Origin: Conus ventricosus
Taxonomy: Eukaryota > Mollusca > Gastropoda > Neogastropoda > Conidae
Direction of reading: 5' to 3'
Length of the DNA: 64,000 bases
Assembly (NCBI GenBank): GCA_018398815.1
Contig: CM031601.1
Span: 32,623,380-32,687,379 of the forward strand
The position numbers and the translations under genes were made by a program. Shown piece by piece: positions 11,500 through 20,986 of this stretch; the first letter of the stretch is position 1; every line of letters starts with the position of its first letter. A model generated the notes under the pieces. It was not told the origin of the DNA, made no database searches, and saw only the letters and a list, made by a program, of their open reading frames with translations.

Positions 11500-12000
11500 T
11501 CAGTTGATTTCCATTTCCAAGACTTGTCTCTCTGCTGTTATTGATTTCCATTTTCATGACTCAACCCACTGCAACTTCTAGTTTTCAAGGCTTGCCCTCT
11601 ACTAACACTAATTTTCATTTTAAAGACTGACCTTGCTGCAGTCACTGACTTCTGTTTCCAGGACTCACCCCAGTATAGGTTTAATAAATAATAAAAAAAC
11701 TGATCCCACTGACTTCTGTTTCCAAGAATCGCCCCACTGTAGTCATTGAAAAGCTGACCCCACTGCTGTCTCTGACATCTGTTACCATGATTCACCTCAC
11801 TGCAGCCAATAATTTCCAGTTCCATACTCACCTTGCTGCTTTAGCTAATAGACTTTTTCAAGTCCACTCATTGCAGCCACTGATCTTCAAGATTTGTTCA
11901 GTTGGGGTTACTGATTTATTGTTTACAGGTTCATCCACTCTTACCATTGACTTTCATTTTTCAGATAGCCCCAGTGCCACCAGCCACTGATTTCTGTTGT
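11500..12000 (+). repeat. Degenerate tandem repeats, about 45-50 bp
   Basis: Phrases such as TGATTTCCATTTCCAAGACT, TGACTTCTGTTTCCAGGACT and CACTGCAGCCA recur every 40-50 bp with heavy divergence, starting at the stop codon of the preceding exon. This is an old minisatellite. No coding capacity is supported. Confidence 0.6.
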
Positions 12001-12339
12001 AAGACTTAGCTTTTGATTTTGCACAGTGTTTGCTGCAATCCAGTGCTGGTGCATGACTGCTGAATTTCAGCCATGTAAGACTAACAAAACAAAACAAAAA
12101 ACCAGGAATCCTCATTTTTGAATTAAGTGATTGAAATTTGGCCACTATCATCCATTAACATCGGTGGTGAGTAATAATTATACATTGCATCCTATTTTGT
12201 TTTCATGGTTTTCTGAATTTAAGATGTATTCTAAATACTTGGCATAACATTTTCAGTTTGATATTTAAACTGTAAGTCATACTTTGTCATACTTGGAGTC
12301 TTTCAAGTTTTTGTACAGAAGTTAATTATTAACTTTGTT

Positions 12340-12480
12340 TTCAAGGGGAGGCTGCAAAAGTGTCTTGGCAAGATAAAATTTTCTTCCGCGTCTGGGGAGC
12401 TTTGCCCCTCAGACTCCCCAGCAGGGCGTTGCCCAGCAACCCACGGGGGGGGGGCCTAAAGCGGCCCCCTGGATCCTTGC
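12340..12480 (+). mobile_element. GC-rich hairpin block, remnant of a DNA-transposon 3' end
   Basis: In an AT-rich setting this block has CTGGGGAGCTTTGCCCCTCAG and GGGCGTTGCCCAG, which fold on themselves. It closely resembles the GC blocks near the 3' ends of the elements at 14045-15486, 17841-23702 and 28355-29391. I could not find its partner end, so it is called a remnant by similarity only. Confidence 0.4.
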
Positions 12481-12519
12481 CCTTTTCAGTATAGCTATGA
12501 TTTTCTGCTCCGACCCCTT

Positions 12520-12965
12520 AGTTTGGTCAACATTCTCTTCAACATTACCGTCAGTGTCACACCAGGTGACAGTTTCTGAGTTTGGTTGACATTCTCTTCA
12601 TCAGTGTCACACATTGTGACAGTTTGTTAAACATTCTCTTCATCATGGTCATCAGTGTCACATGTTGTGACAGTTTGGTCAACATTCTCTTCATCATGGT
12701 CATCAGTGTCACTTGTGACAGTTTGGTCAACATTCTCTTCATCAGTGTCACATCAGGTAACAGTTTGGTCAACATTCTCTTCATTGTCATCAGTGTCACA
12801 CATGTGACAGTTTGGTCAACATTCTCTTTCATCATGTGTCGGTCAGTTGTCTCAACTTGTGACAGTTTGGTCAACATTTTCTTCAATATGGTCATCAGTG
12901 TCACATGTTGTGACAGTTTGGTCAACATTCTCTTCATTGTTGTCATCAGTGTCACACCTTGTGAT
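12520..12965 (+). repeat. 51-bp minisatellite, about 8 copies
   Basis: The unit contains GTTTGGTCAACATTCTCTTC followed by ATCAGTGTCACATGTTGTGACA. Copies vary by loss of the TCATGG block. Long open frames on both strands here are products of the repeat and are not genes. It lies about 560 bp upstream of the NDPK exon at 13526. Confidence 0.85.
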
Positions 12966-13259
12966 GAAGCCAGACCACTCAGACGTTGGGGAGTGGGAGG
13001 AGGAGGGTGTTGAGAGGCTGAGGGTATGCATTGTAAGATGGCATAAAAGTAAAAGTGATCAGGCCAAGCGATGCGAAGGAGAGTGGGGGTGAGGGGAGGA
13101 AAAGGATGGATGGTGATGGCTGTCAACACCACGTCACAGAGCTTGTGATCTGTTATCTTGATACCATTAACAATGATAGCTTTGTAGTCTGATTTGGCGA
13201 GGGTTTTCTCTTCCCTTCCCCCCATCCAAGAAATGTCTCTCAGCTGCCCCCTTTTCACT

Positions 13260-13283
13260 GCCCCCCCCCCCCCCCCCCCCCCC
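13260..13283. repeat. Poly-C run
   Basis: A run of about 24 C residues (13260-13283) lies in otherwise unremarkable sequence between the 51-bp minisatellite and the NDPK exon. Confidence 0.9.
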
Positions 13284-13525
13284 TTCACACACACACACTC
13301 TTCCCCACCTTTCCTTTTTAAGTGCTTTTTTTTTTTCACTGTAAACATGATATAAGGTGTGTGTGTGTATTCATGGTTTTCTTTAAGTTTGGGTTTGTGT
13401 GTTTTTCATTGTAACAACTCGTTTAGGCCTAACATGGTCCTGTACAATCAACTTGCAAAATATAATGACTAAGACAATCATTGCATAGTTGTGTTGTTAA
13501 TATTTTTGGTTCTTTTTTCTTGCAG

Positions 13526-13627
13526 CCAGGAAAAGCTCACCTAGAGAAGCATTATGCTGATTTGAGGGACAAGAAGTTCTTCCCTGGCTTGGTAGAGTAC
13601 ATGAACTCCGGACCCATCTTTGCCATG
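13526..13627 (+). CDS. Nucleoside diphosphate kinase, internal exon (second of the usual four coding exons)
   Basis: NDPK transfers the gamma phosphate between nucleoside triphosphates and diphosphates through a phosphohistidine. This 34-codon exon reads [20 protein letters not shown] then [10 protein letters not shown], the classic group I segment ending at ...GPVVAM. It is phase 0 at both ends. The acceptor is TTTTTTCTTGCAG and the donor is ATG/GTATGT. The border after AM is the same place where vertebrate NME genes are split. The exon before it, expected to encode the KPDGVQRG segment, is not visible upstream in this window. It joins in frame to 24339-24451 and 26024-26141. Confidence 0.93.
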
Positions 13628-14038
13628 GTATGTACTGCTGACTGCTTGGTAGTGTACTACTGGCTGCTTGGTCATAGAGGGTAAATGGGGAGAGGTAACA
13701 TGGGATGTACTACTGGCTGCTTGGTCATAGAGGTTAAATGGGGAAAGGTAACATGGGATGTACTACTGGCTGCTTGGTCATAGAGGTTAAATGGGGAAAG
13801 GTAACATGGGATGTACTAGTGACTGCCTGGTCGTAGAGGTCAAATGGGGACTAGTGACTGTTTGGTCATAGAGGTTAAATGGGGAGAGGTAACATGGGAT
13901 GTACTACTGGTTGCTTGGTCATAGAGGTTAAATGGGGAGAGGTAACATGGGATGTACTACTGGTTGCTTGAAGGGGGCTTCTCTTCTGAGGACTCTCTGC
14001 TGCCACGCTCTCCACGAGTTTCTTTCTACTGGTTGCTT
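13628..14038 (+). repeat. Donor-junction minisatellite, 53-bp unit (part 1)
   Basis: Starting at the NDPK donor, the intron consists of about seven copies of a unit with ATGTACTACTGGCTGCTTGG followed by TCATAGAGGTTAAATGGGG. The first intron bases, GTATGTACTGCTGACTGCTTGG, align with the unit, so the unit includes the exon edge ATG. In these copies the donor GT has become GG (ATGGGATGT), which would disable the decoy donors. The array is interrupted by a transposon at 14045 and resumes at 15487. Confidence 0.85.
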
Positions 14039-14293
14039 GGTCATCATAGCTGCCAACTGTTACGGGAAAACCGGGACATATCGTTTTTTTTAAATTTGTC
14101 CCTATTTTCGTTGTTTGCTAAAAAAAATTCCGGTTTACGAGTTTTCAAAAAAAAAAAAAAGCCCAAAATTAAATAAAAGAACGTTTGGCAACTGGTCCGA
14201 CTGAACAGAAAGCGTAAACTCGGAAGTCAGCATGAAAGGGGCATAACTAGGCCCATTCCGCGCATGCGCATAGCTGCTGTTCAAATAGTCAAC

Positions 14294-14551
14294 ATGGCGT
14301 CTTCAAGTGGTAGCACGGAGAAAACCACAAAACCTAAACGATTCCAGCGGTATCTGCCAGCTTATAAAGACAAGTTTCCATGGGTCACTTCTTGCCCTTC
14401 AAAGGGTGAAACGTTTGCTTTCTGCACCATGTGTCGATGTCCGGTGAATATTTCACATGGGGGAAGAAATGATCTGGCTGATCACGAGAAGACCACGAAG
14501 CACAAAAAAACAACGAAGCTGAGGAATCGGCAGCCGTCAAAAAAAACATGA
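14294..14551 (+). CDS. Single BED-type zinc finger protein of element A
   Basis: This 85-residue frame begins at an ATG in good context (TCAACATGG). After a basic N-terminus come FPWVTSCPSKGETFAFCTMC, then HGGRNDLADHEKTTKHKK, which is the C-x2-C...H-x5-H pattern of BED fingers that bind DNA at the N-terminus of hAT transposases. It then ends, in Lys-rich sequence, without any transposase domain. It may be an unspliced first exon or a free-standing DNA-binding protein that could compete with the full transposase. Confidence 0.6.
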   Translation: MASSSGSTEKTTKPKRFQRYLPAYKDKFPWVTSCPSKGETFAFCTMCRCPVNISHGGRNDLADHEKTTKHKKTTKLRNRQPSKKT

Positions 14552-15362
14552 TGGTGGCAAAGGCCAATCTTCATGGCTCTTGCTATGAGCAAAAGTTCAG
14601 CCAGGAGTTTCTAAAGAAGGCCAAGTCCTCGACTGCACAAATAGCAAAAAAAAAGCCCTAGATCTTTGAACACAGGCTGTCAACTCAGGGTGTGGGAGTA
14701 GTGGTTGGATCATGACGACTGGGGAGTGGGGAGTAGCTTGATGGAGCCTTAGAACTGGGGTGGGGGGCGATGGTAATTAAATGGAGCCGGAGGACTGGGG
14801 ATGAAGTTGTTTGAGCAAGATTGTGGCGTACAGTTGATGAAACATAACTGTGTTGTGTTGTTAATGAAACATGACTGTGGGGTGTAGTTGATGAAAGATG
14901 ACTGTGGGGTATAGTTGATGAAACATGACTGTGGGGTATAGTTGATGAAACATGACTGTGGGGTATAGTTGATGGATCCTAAGTCCTATGGGTGTAGTTG
15001 TGAGATCATAAGGGCAGAAGGGTGAAGTTGATGGAACTTGAACTGAAGAATGTGGGTGTAGCTGATGGAAGCCCAGGACTGTGAGTGCTGTTGATTGGGA
15101 GGGCAGAGCATCTTTTATGTTCATCCTACATCAATATGGAAGATAAAAAAAAAGCTGTTTGGGTAAGTCTTATTTTGTGTGTTTTGTATATTAATCTATA
15201 GAAAAAAATATGGTGGCTACCTACATAAGAGGCTTTTTTTTACACAAAATATTGCATTGTATGCAACATACTAATATGCATGCTTTGGTATGGTTTAATA
15301 ATAGGCTTGCTTTTGATTAGTTTTCTTATCAGGAGATGAAAAATATGCCTGTCAGAGTGTAA

Positions 15363-15440
15363 AAAAGGCTTCAGCTTCAGGGGCTGCGCCCCTGACCCCC
15401 GCTGATCAGGTGGGGGCCAGCCCCCCTCCCGAACCCACCC
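15363..15440 (+). repeat. GC-rich hairpin near the 3' end of element A
   Basis: TCAGGGGCTGCGCCCCTGA forms an 8-bp stem with a 3-base loop and is followed by GACCCCC-type sequence. The preceding GCTTCAGCTTCAGGGG is shared base for base with the equivalent block of element C at 23573. Confidence 0.75.
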
Positions 15441-15486
15441 CCCGTCAGGTGTTACTCTTTTTGACTCTGGGAGGTTGGCAGCTATG

Positions 15487-16035
15487 GGTCATAGAGGTTA
15501 AATGGGGAGAGGTAACATGGGATTTGCTACTAACTGTCTTACTGCTAACATCTATTCGCAGCCAAAGTTTTATGCTAAATTGATTTCGTGATTTCTTTCA
15601 TTTTTATCATTTGATCTGTATCGTTCGTTCAGAGTGCAAGCGCATAAAGCAAGGTGACAGATCAGGTATGCGGATATCCCAGGTAGTGTGTCTTGCATGT
15701 GGCTGGCCACATCTGTGGAGTGTGGTATGTCTGGAAATTGTCCCAACATGGTAAATATCTCGTTCATCTGCAGGCCGCACAGAATTTAAAGGGGAGATGT
15801 GCATCATATAATAGAGTGTAAATTGGGAGATACAATATCGTATGAACTACTGACAGTTTTGTAATGGAATTTAACCGACTCCTTAGTTATAGAGTTTAAA
15901 GGAGAGATTAACATGGTATTTGTAACTACTGACTGCGTAGTATTAGAGTTTAAAGGGGGAGAGGAAACATGGTATTGCTAACTACTGACTGTATGGTAAT
16001 CAAGTTTTAAAAGGGAGAGGAAACATGGTATTAAA
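15487..16035 (+). repeat. Donor-junction minisatellite (part 2)
   Basis: The interrupted array resumes with TCATAGAGGTTAAATGGGGA. After a less repetitive stretch it gives three more degenerate copies at about 15880-16035. These read AACATGGTATTTGTAACTACTGACTG and close variants, so the ATG/GTAT donor is intact in them. Small open frames on the minus strand at 15570-15807 show no motif. Confidence 0.7.
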
Positions 16036-16510
16036 CGTATTAACATACATATATCATTATTCCTCACTATACTTCATAAACGTGCATATCGCCACCTGGA
16101 AATACAACTGCCATAAGTATGAAAATCAAACTTTACAGTAGCCAAAAAACCTGATTATTATTCCAAGATGTACTGCGAGCTGAATTACGATACAGGTACT
16201 TTGATTACAGAATGTTTATTTTTAGGATAATGTGATTGGGACTTGGCTACGTTATGCCCCTTGGCCCACTCTGTTAGTATGGCAAAAATCTCAAAAATGG
16301 AAAAAATCCTAGTTACGGCAGTTGTATTTCCAAGCGGCGATATATTAGTCATTGAGAGCCCTGCGTGCCCTTCACAGCAGGTGACATTGTTTCTGTAATG
16401 TGTGTGTGGGTTTTGGAAACAGGCAGCCTCGTTTTTAGAATCTCATCAGGAAGACAGGCACACTGCTCATTGACGTTAGTGATTTCGTCTTGGTTCTCTT
16501 GTTTGTTTGG
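16036..16510 (+). other. NDPK intron, nothing recognised
   Basis: This is AT-rich unique sequence. The last 25 bases before 16511 (CTTGTTTGTTTGGTTACAG) resemble a copy of the acceptor-side minisatellite unit. Confidence 0.5.
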
Positions 16511-16516
16511 TTACAG

Positions 16517-17775
16517 CAGACCTGCCAACCATTACGCATTTCGCGTAATTTATTATGCCCAAGTGATCATTCTTTCGCATTTAGCCAAAAAATTACGCAT
16601 TGAAAGTTTTCAACAACAAAAGCAAGGAAAAAAAGAAAACAGACGAAAAAAATCGGCTTATGTACAGACAAGCATGGCGCCGTGCGTATAACCAGTAATC
16701 TTCAAGAAGCGTTTCCGGTCATGCGCAGTTCGTTTCACCTCTTTACCATTCAGCGAAGTTGGCATCCTCTTGAAGTTTTAGCTACGAAAATGTCGAAATG
16801 TGGAGTAGAAAGTTCTGGACAAGATGTGAAAAAGAAAAAACTTGGTCAAAAGTTCCAAAAAGAATACTCGGAAAAGTTCCCCTGCATACGACCTTGGGCT
16901 AAAGGTGTAAATTGTGCACGGTGTACCACTTGCCAGTCAGACTTCACAATTTCCTATGGCGGGATGGTGGATGTGAAGCGACACCTTGATTCATGCAAGC
17001 GCATCGATTCCTCTAATGCGCCGAATTCTTCCAGTATCACACAGTTTTTTCATACTGTAGACACCTCAAAAGAGGATGACATCAGGAAAAGGGTAATTCG
17101 GGCTGAAGCATTGGTGGCCGGATTTTTTGTCGAGCACAGCATCGCTCTTAGCGCAGCCGACCATGCATCCCAGCTTTTAAAAGAAGCGTTCTCAGATTCA
17201 GAGATCGCCAAACTGTTAAAAGAGCGGTCGAACAAAGACAACACACATTGTGAGGACCCTTGCCGTGGAAGCCCAACCTGCTGCTGCATCTCGACTGCAG
17301 AATGGACCGTTTGTGTTGGGGACTGATGGAAGTCGGGAAGGGGGGGGGGGGGGGGGGGGACAAATTCTTCCCTGGGGTGGTGCGATACTTAAAAAATGAC
17401 ACAATCGCCACTGAGCTGATAGCCATCCCCACATGCACAGAGTCAGCAACAGGGGAGAACATTTTTGAGGTTGTTTCTGGTGAACGATCAAGCCTTGGTG
17501 TGCCATGCCATGATGGTGTAGAGGATTTGTGTGTGTTTCCAGTGTATTCTACATTTCATAATTTGTAAAGATTTCTTGTGACACTTAAAAGAAAAGCTTG
17601 TTTTTGAAGAAAAGTAAAGTTCACAAAAATTATGCAAACAATTTCGTCGCATCGTGTTTGTTTGGAAAAAGGCAAGTGTCGCACTTGATTACTCTTAGTT
17701 CTCAGAAATTACGCATTTCTGCCTCACTGAGCTTCAATTCTTACTCATTGGTGTCATAGGGGGTTGGCAGGTCTG
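16517..17775 (+). mobile_element. hAT-like element B with BED-finger and partial transposase
   Basis: The ends form a perfect 14-bp inverted repeat CAGACCTGCCAACC. The flanks TTACAG (16511-16516) and TGACAG (17776-17781) are a 6-bp target duplication with one mismatch. Just inside the left end, ATTACGCATTTCGCGTAAT can fold. The element carries the N-terminal part of a BED/DUF4371-type transposase, then a frameshift and a 19-G run, and the catalytic part is deleted. Confidence 0.85.
16790..17326 (+). pseudogene. Truncated BED-finger transposase of element B
   Basis: From the ATG at 16790 the protein has a Lys-rich start, FQKEYSEKFPCIRPWAKGV, then CARCTTCQSDFTISYGGM...KRHLDSCK, a BED-like finger with His-x4-Cys at its end. 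This is followed by SSITQFFHTV and a helical region typical of DUF4371/hAT proteins. Near 17253 the reading shifts frame. The continuing sequence (LAVEAQPAAASRLQNGPFVL, then GTDGSREG, and after the G run KFFPGVVRYLKNDTIATEL) matches the start of the transposase core, but the element ends there. It is not functional as a transposase. Confidence 0.7.
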
Positions 17776-17840
17776 TGACAGGTATGGGAAGAAAAAAAAA
17801 GGGGGTTAGGATTCTGTGGTTGATGACCGGTATATAAGAA
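17776..17840 (+). repeat. Isolated copy of the acceptor-junction minisatellite
   Basis: TGACAGGTATGGGAAGAAAA followed by GGATTCTGTGGTTGATGACC matches the 51-bp unit found at 23703-24338. Element B (left) and element C (right) both inserted in this array, which is why one copy lies stranded 6 kb from the rest. Confidence 0.8.
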
Positions 17841-18404
17841 CAGGCATGAGATTCTTCCGACAATAGTCGGATTTCCGACCATGAGAAGCTCAGATGGGTC
17901 ATTTTCGTGATTCGTTCAAATCCGTTGAGAAAATGGAGGGGGGGGGGGGGGGGGTGTGACCTAAATTCCGACCGACGAACCGAGCGCTACAGACTTTGGT
18001 CCGACTTAGCCAAGGTCTCGGTGATCCGACTTCGCCACAGACTCGATGGCGCAATTAGGCAGTTTGCTCCAAACCACTTATGGTTGCCGCGGAAATGGCA
18101 AGGACTCAGCGAATTTGGTCAATGAAGTGTTAGATCATTTCTGTGGTACTGCTTTGACTGTGCTGCATGCGAGAGCTCGAATAGGCTAGCTTGAACCCAA
18201 CATCTGAAGCCGTTTGAGAACGACTGTACTTGTAGCGACGCACAAGGCTGGTTGTTTCCATACGGAGCAGGCTATTATTCGCAAATGGTACAAAAGCAAA
18301 ACTAGGTCACGAAACAGCGCAGTCAAATCATCGCAAGATTTTACGCTGGGATCTCCTGTTTCTAAAACCTTTGCACCGCAAATACTTGTCGAAAATATTC
18401 AACA

Positions 18405-18719
18405 ATGTCTAAACTAGGCAAAGATCAGCAAGTTTTCATCGCTCAAGTGGACAGTGGTGTGAAAAATAGATGGAACAACAAGTGGTTGGAGGAAACTACA
18501 ACGGTGACTCTGAAGACAAAAGAAATGGTGGTTCGACTTGGCGATGCCATTCACAAAATCGACATCGCTGGAAAAGCCAAATGTGAATGGTGTTCGGTGA
18601 TCTTGAACTATGGTTCAAAGGGAAAATCCTTGCTGATGAGACACTTGACAACGAAAGATCACCAGAAACATCTGGAAACCAGACTGACGAACCAGACACT
18701 GGGCTCAATGATTGAACCG
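18405..18719 (+). pseudogene. Element C transposase exon 1 (BED finger)
   Basis: Starting at the ATG at 18405, the sequence gives NRWNNKWLEETTTV and then KCEWCSVILNYGSKGKSLLM, RHLTTKDHQKH, a C-x2-C...H-x5-H BED finger. The exon would end at 18719 before GCAAGT, a GC-type donor, in phase 0. That matches the phase-0 acceptor of exon 2 at 19801. Confidence 0.6.
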
Positions 18720-18929
18720 GCAAGTATTCATTCAGACTTATTCAAAGAGCGAGAGAGAGCGAGTGTGTGTGTATACATCAGGATCAGGATCAGAATCAGG
18801 AGCGTTGTATCAAAAACAACTTAGCCTATTTAGGCTTTTTACGCCCCTTCTGTATGTATATATCTTTTTTTTTTTCGTGACCGTTGGTCAAGTCGTAGGC
18901 TAGCTCAGTCCTATTATCCATCAAACTCA

Positions 18930-19720
18930 TATTTTTTGTTAGTTAATAATTCATGTTTATCTATGAGGTTCTTAAAAACATTAATACTAGGTGCACGTTT
19001 GATGTTAACTGTTAGTTCATTCCAAAAATTGGTTACTCAGTAAAAGTGAATTTTCTCAAATTAGTTCTGGAATATTGTTTAAATATCTTATCTTCACTGT
19101 TCCTTGTAATATGTTTCTGTGGAGTACAAAAAAGGCATGCTTTATCAGCATCATCAATTCCATTAAATATCTTATATGCTTGAATCAAGTCTCCTCTTAT
19201 TCTTTTTGCCTTAAGTGTTGGAAGTTGTAGATATTTAAATCTTTCCTGATATGAGTAATCTTTTATATTATGAATCATCTTGGTGTCTCTTCTTTGTACC
19301 TGTTTTAGAGCTTCTGATTGTCTCTTTAGCATTGGATTACCATACAGTATTTCCATATATTCAAGAACAGATCTAACTAGTGTCTTATATAATTGTGAAA
19401 AAAGTGTCCTTTTCTATAAATGTAAAGGTTCTTCTCATTATTTCAATCATTCTGTTAGCCTTATTAATACTATTCACAATATGATTGTCAAATAGCACAT
19501 TTTTGTCAAAAGTCACACCTAGTCTTTCTCTTCCTCACATTCAGATATTTTTATTTCCTTGTCTCCAATTTTCATTATATAATCCTTTTGTGGGTTGTTT
19601 TTTTTTTCAGTATGAAGCACTTTACATTTTTCTGCATTAAGATATAGGACTTTTCCAAGTATCAGACCACTGTACTAATGTTTCAGCATCCTTCTGTAAT
19701 TCCTTATGCAATTTCGGAGA
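18930..19720 (-). mobile_element. LINE 3' fragment nested in element C
   Basis: On the minus strand, 19356-19033 encodes LKRQSEALKQVQRRDTKM, LPTLKAKRIRGDLIQAYKIF and a C-terminal end, the 3' portion of a jockey/CR1-like reverse transcriptase. Upstream degraded frames to 19720 continue the same protein with indels. It belongs to the same family as 36530-37219 and 37740-39450. Confidence 0.8.
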
Positions 19721-19722
19721 GT

Positions 19723-19728
<6 letters not shown>

Positions 19729-19759
<31 letters not shown>
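19729..19759 (+). repeat. (GT)n microsatellite
   Basis: A run of about 15 GT units lies just before the acceptor of element C exon 2. Open frames reading poly-Val/Cys here are artefacts. Confidence 0.9.
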
Positions 19760-19761
<2 letters not shown>

Positions 19762-19800
19762 CTTCTTCTTGTTATGTTATTGTTGTTGTTGTTATTGCAG

Positions 19801-19935
19801 GAACGAGCAAAGGACCAGCCACTGTTTCCTTCTGCTATACAGAGCAGTTGTACATCAGAAATGGAGTCGACTGTCAAGCACCAGTCTTCTGCACCAAAGA
19901 TTGTTCCAGTCGGTGACAGAGTAACCAATATGGAG
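19801..19935 (+). pseudogene. Element C transposase exon 2
   Basis: The acceptor TTGTTATTGCAG and donor GAG/GTAAAT enclose 45 codons (phase 0 to phase 0) starting ERAKDQPLFPSAIQ and ending RVTNME. It is low-complexity linker sequence between the BED finger and the core. The frame continues directly into exon 3. Confidence 0.6.
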
Positions 19936-20182
19936 GTAAATTCTTTGCATTTTTTTCACTCCGAGTGTATGTGTGAGGAACAAGACAAACTACTAGACAA
20001 ACAATCCTTTTCAGAGAATTTTCTTTGTCTCTGTGTCAGAAAGTGGCAAACTTTGCTTTATTTTTTTTTTTAATTTATTTTTGGAGGGAGGGGGGTACTT
20101 TGTAGAACTGGTATGTTTGCTTCGTTATTTTTGCTTGATTTTACCTGAGATCAGTGTAAACGTTCTCTTTCTTTGTCTGTCT

Positions 20183-20835
20183 CAGACCTGTTTACTCTTG
20201 CGATTTTGCCGTAATTTTTACGGGAAAAAATCGAAATTACGGGAATTACGGCCAAAAAAAATTATTACGGGGAAAAAAAAAAAAACTTAAACGCAAAGTT
20301 TCTTTTGCTACGATTCCGGTCAAAAGGCAAACAGCATTGAAGCGTTTCCCAGCGTGCCTTGCGTCTTATCCTTTGCAAAGTTGGCGACGAAGCGAACACA
20401 CGCGCCCACGGCTGGTTCATCCAAATGTTCAAAAGTTGCAAAAGTTCGGCAACAGTTCCGTGAATCATACCTGAAGACGCCTGGAATACAGAGATCGTCA
20501 CTTGGCGAAGAGTATGCCTTCTGTGGTTACTGTTCATCGGATTTTTCTATCGCGCATTCAGGCCAGTATGACATAGAGTTACACTGCAAAACGAAAAAAC
20601 ACCTGAAGTACGTTAAAACGAAGAAAGATGCCGAGTCTTCACAGAAACTGACATCGTTTTTTCACGACTGAAAAGAAGTCTTGTTATTATGGTATAAATG
20701 CTTTACATTTGATATACATGTGTAATTGCAAAAAGTCGCTAAATATTGCGATTATGAAAATTACAGGTTTTTTTCTGAAATTACAGGGTTTTTTATGAGA
20801 CATTACAGGTACACGAAATTGGGGTAAACAGTCTG
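20183..20835 (+). mobile_element. Non-autonomous hAT-like element D (653 bp) with BED-finger ORF
   Basis: The ends form an inverted repeat, CAGACCTGTTTAC against CAGACTGTTTAC. The flanking 6-bp duplication CTGTCT is exact (20177-20182 and 20836-20841). The subterminal sequence CCGTAATTTTTACGG folds and is followed by several ATTACGG copies. The element contains only a BED-finger ORF and is nested in intron 2 of element C, so it is younger than C. Confidence 0.87.
20354..20671 (+). CDS. Single BED-type zinc finger protein of element D
   Basis: A 105-residue intact frame occupies nearly half of the element. It has a basic N-terminus, VRQQFRESYLKTPG, then EEYAFCGYCSSDFSIAHSGQ and DIELHCKTKKHLKY (C-x2-C...H-x5-H). 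It ends with SSQKLTSFFHD, a short PIP-box-like tail, then a stop. It lacks any catalytic domain. The intact frame in a small element suggests the finger alone is kept. Alternatively the element is simply too young to have decayed. Confidence 0.62.
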   Translation: MPCVLSFAKLATKRTHAPTAGSSKCSKVAKVRQQFRESYLKTPGIQRSSLGEEYAFCGYCSSDFSIAHSGQYDIELHCKTKKHLKYVKTKKDAESSQKLTSFFHD

Positions 20836-20986
20836 CTGTCTCATGCACAATTTAACTTTGTGTCTTGTGTGGACGAAAATGTTATCACTAAATATCAGAA
20901 AATGTTTTGTATTGTTTGGTAAAAACATGAATTTCGGTATACTTAAAGGAAACTGTTTATGCAATGTTGTTGGACTCTGATTTCAG

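Larger units (their letters stand above)
14045..15486 (+). mobile_element. Non-autonomous hAT-like element A with BED-finger ORF
   Basis: The ends form an inverted repeat CATAGCTGCCAAC. It is flanked by the exact 6-bp direct repeat GGTCAT (14039-14044 and 15487-15492), and the empty site can be read from neighbouring minisatellite copies (CTTGGTCATAGAGG), which confirms both borders. Inside are a BED-finger ORF, a 27-bp tandem array (about 14835-14970) and a GC-rich hairpin region near the 3' end (15363-15440). No transposase catalytic region is present. It inserted into a repeat copy of the NDPK intron. Confidence 0.85.

Noticed and set aside
12557..13348. Minus-strand open frame of 263 codons
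   Set aside because: It is mostly the 51-bp minisatellite and a poly-C run, with no conserved segment.
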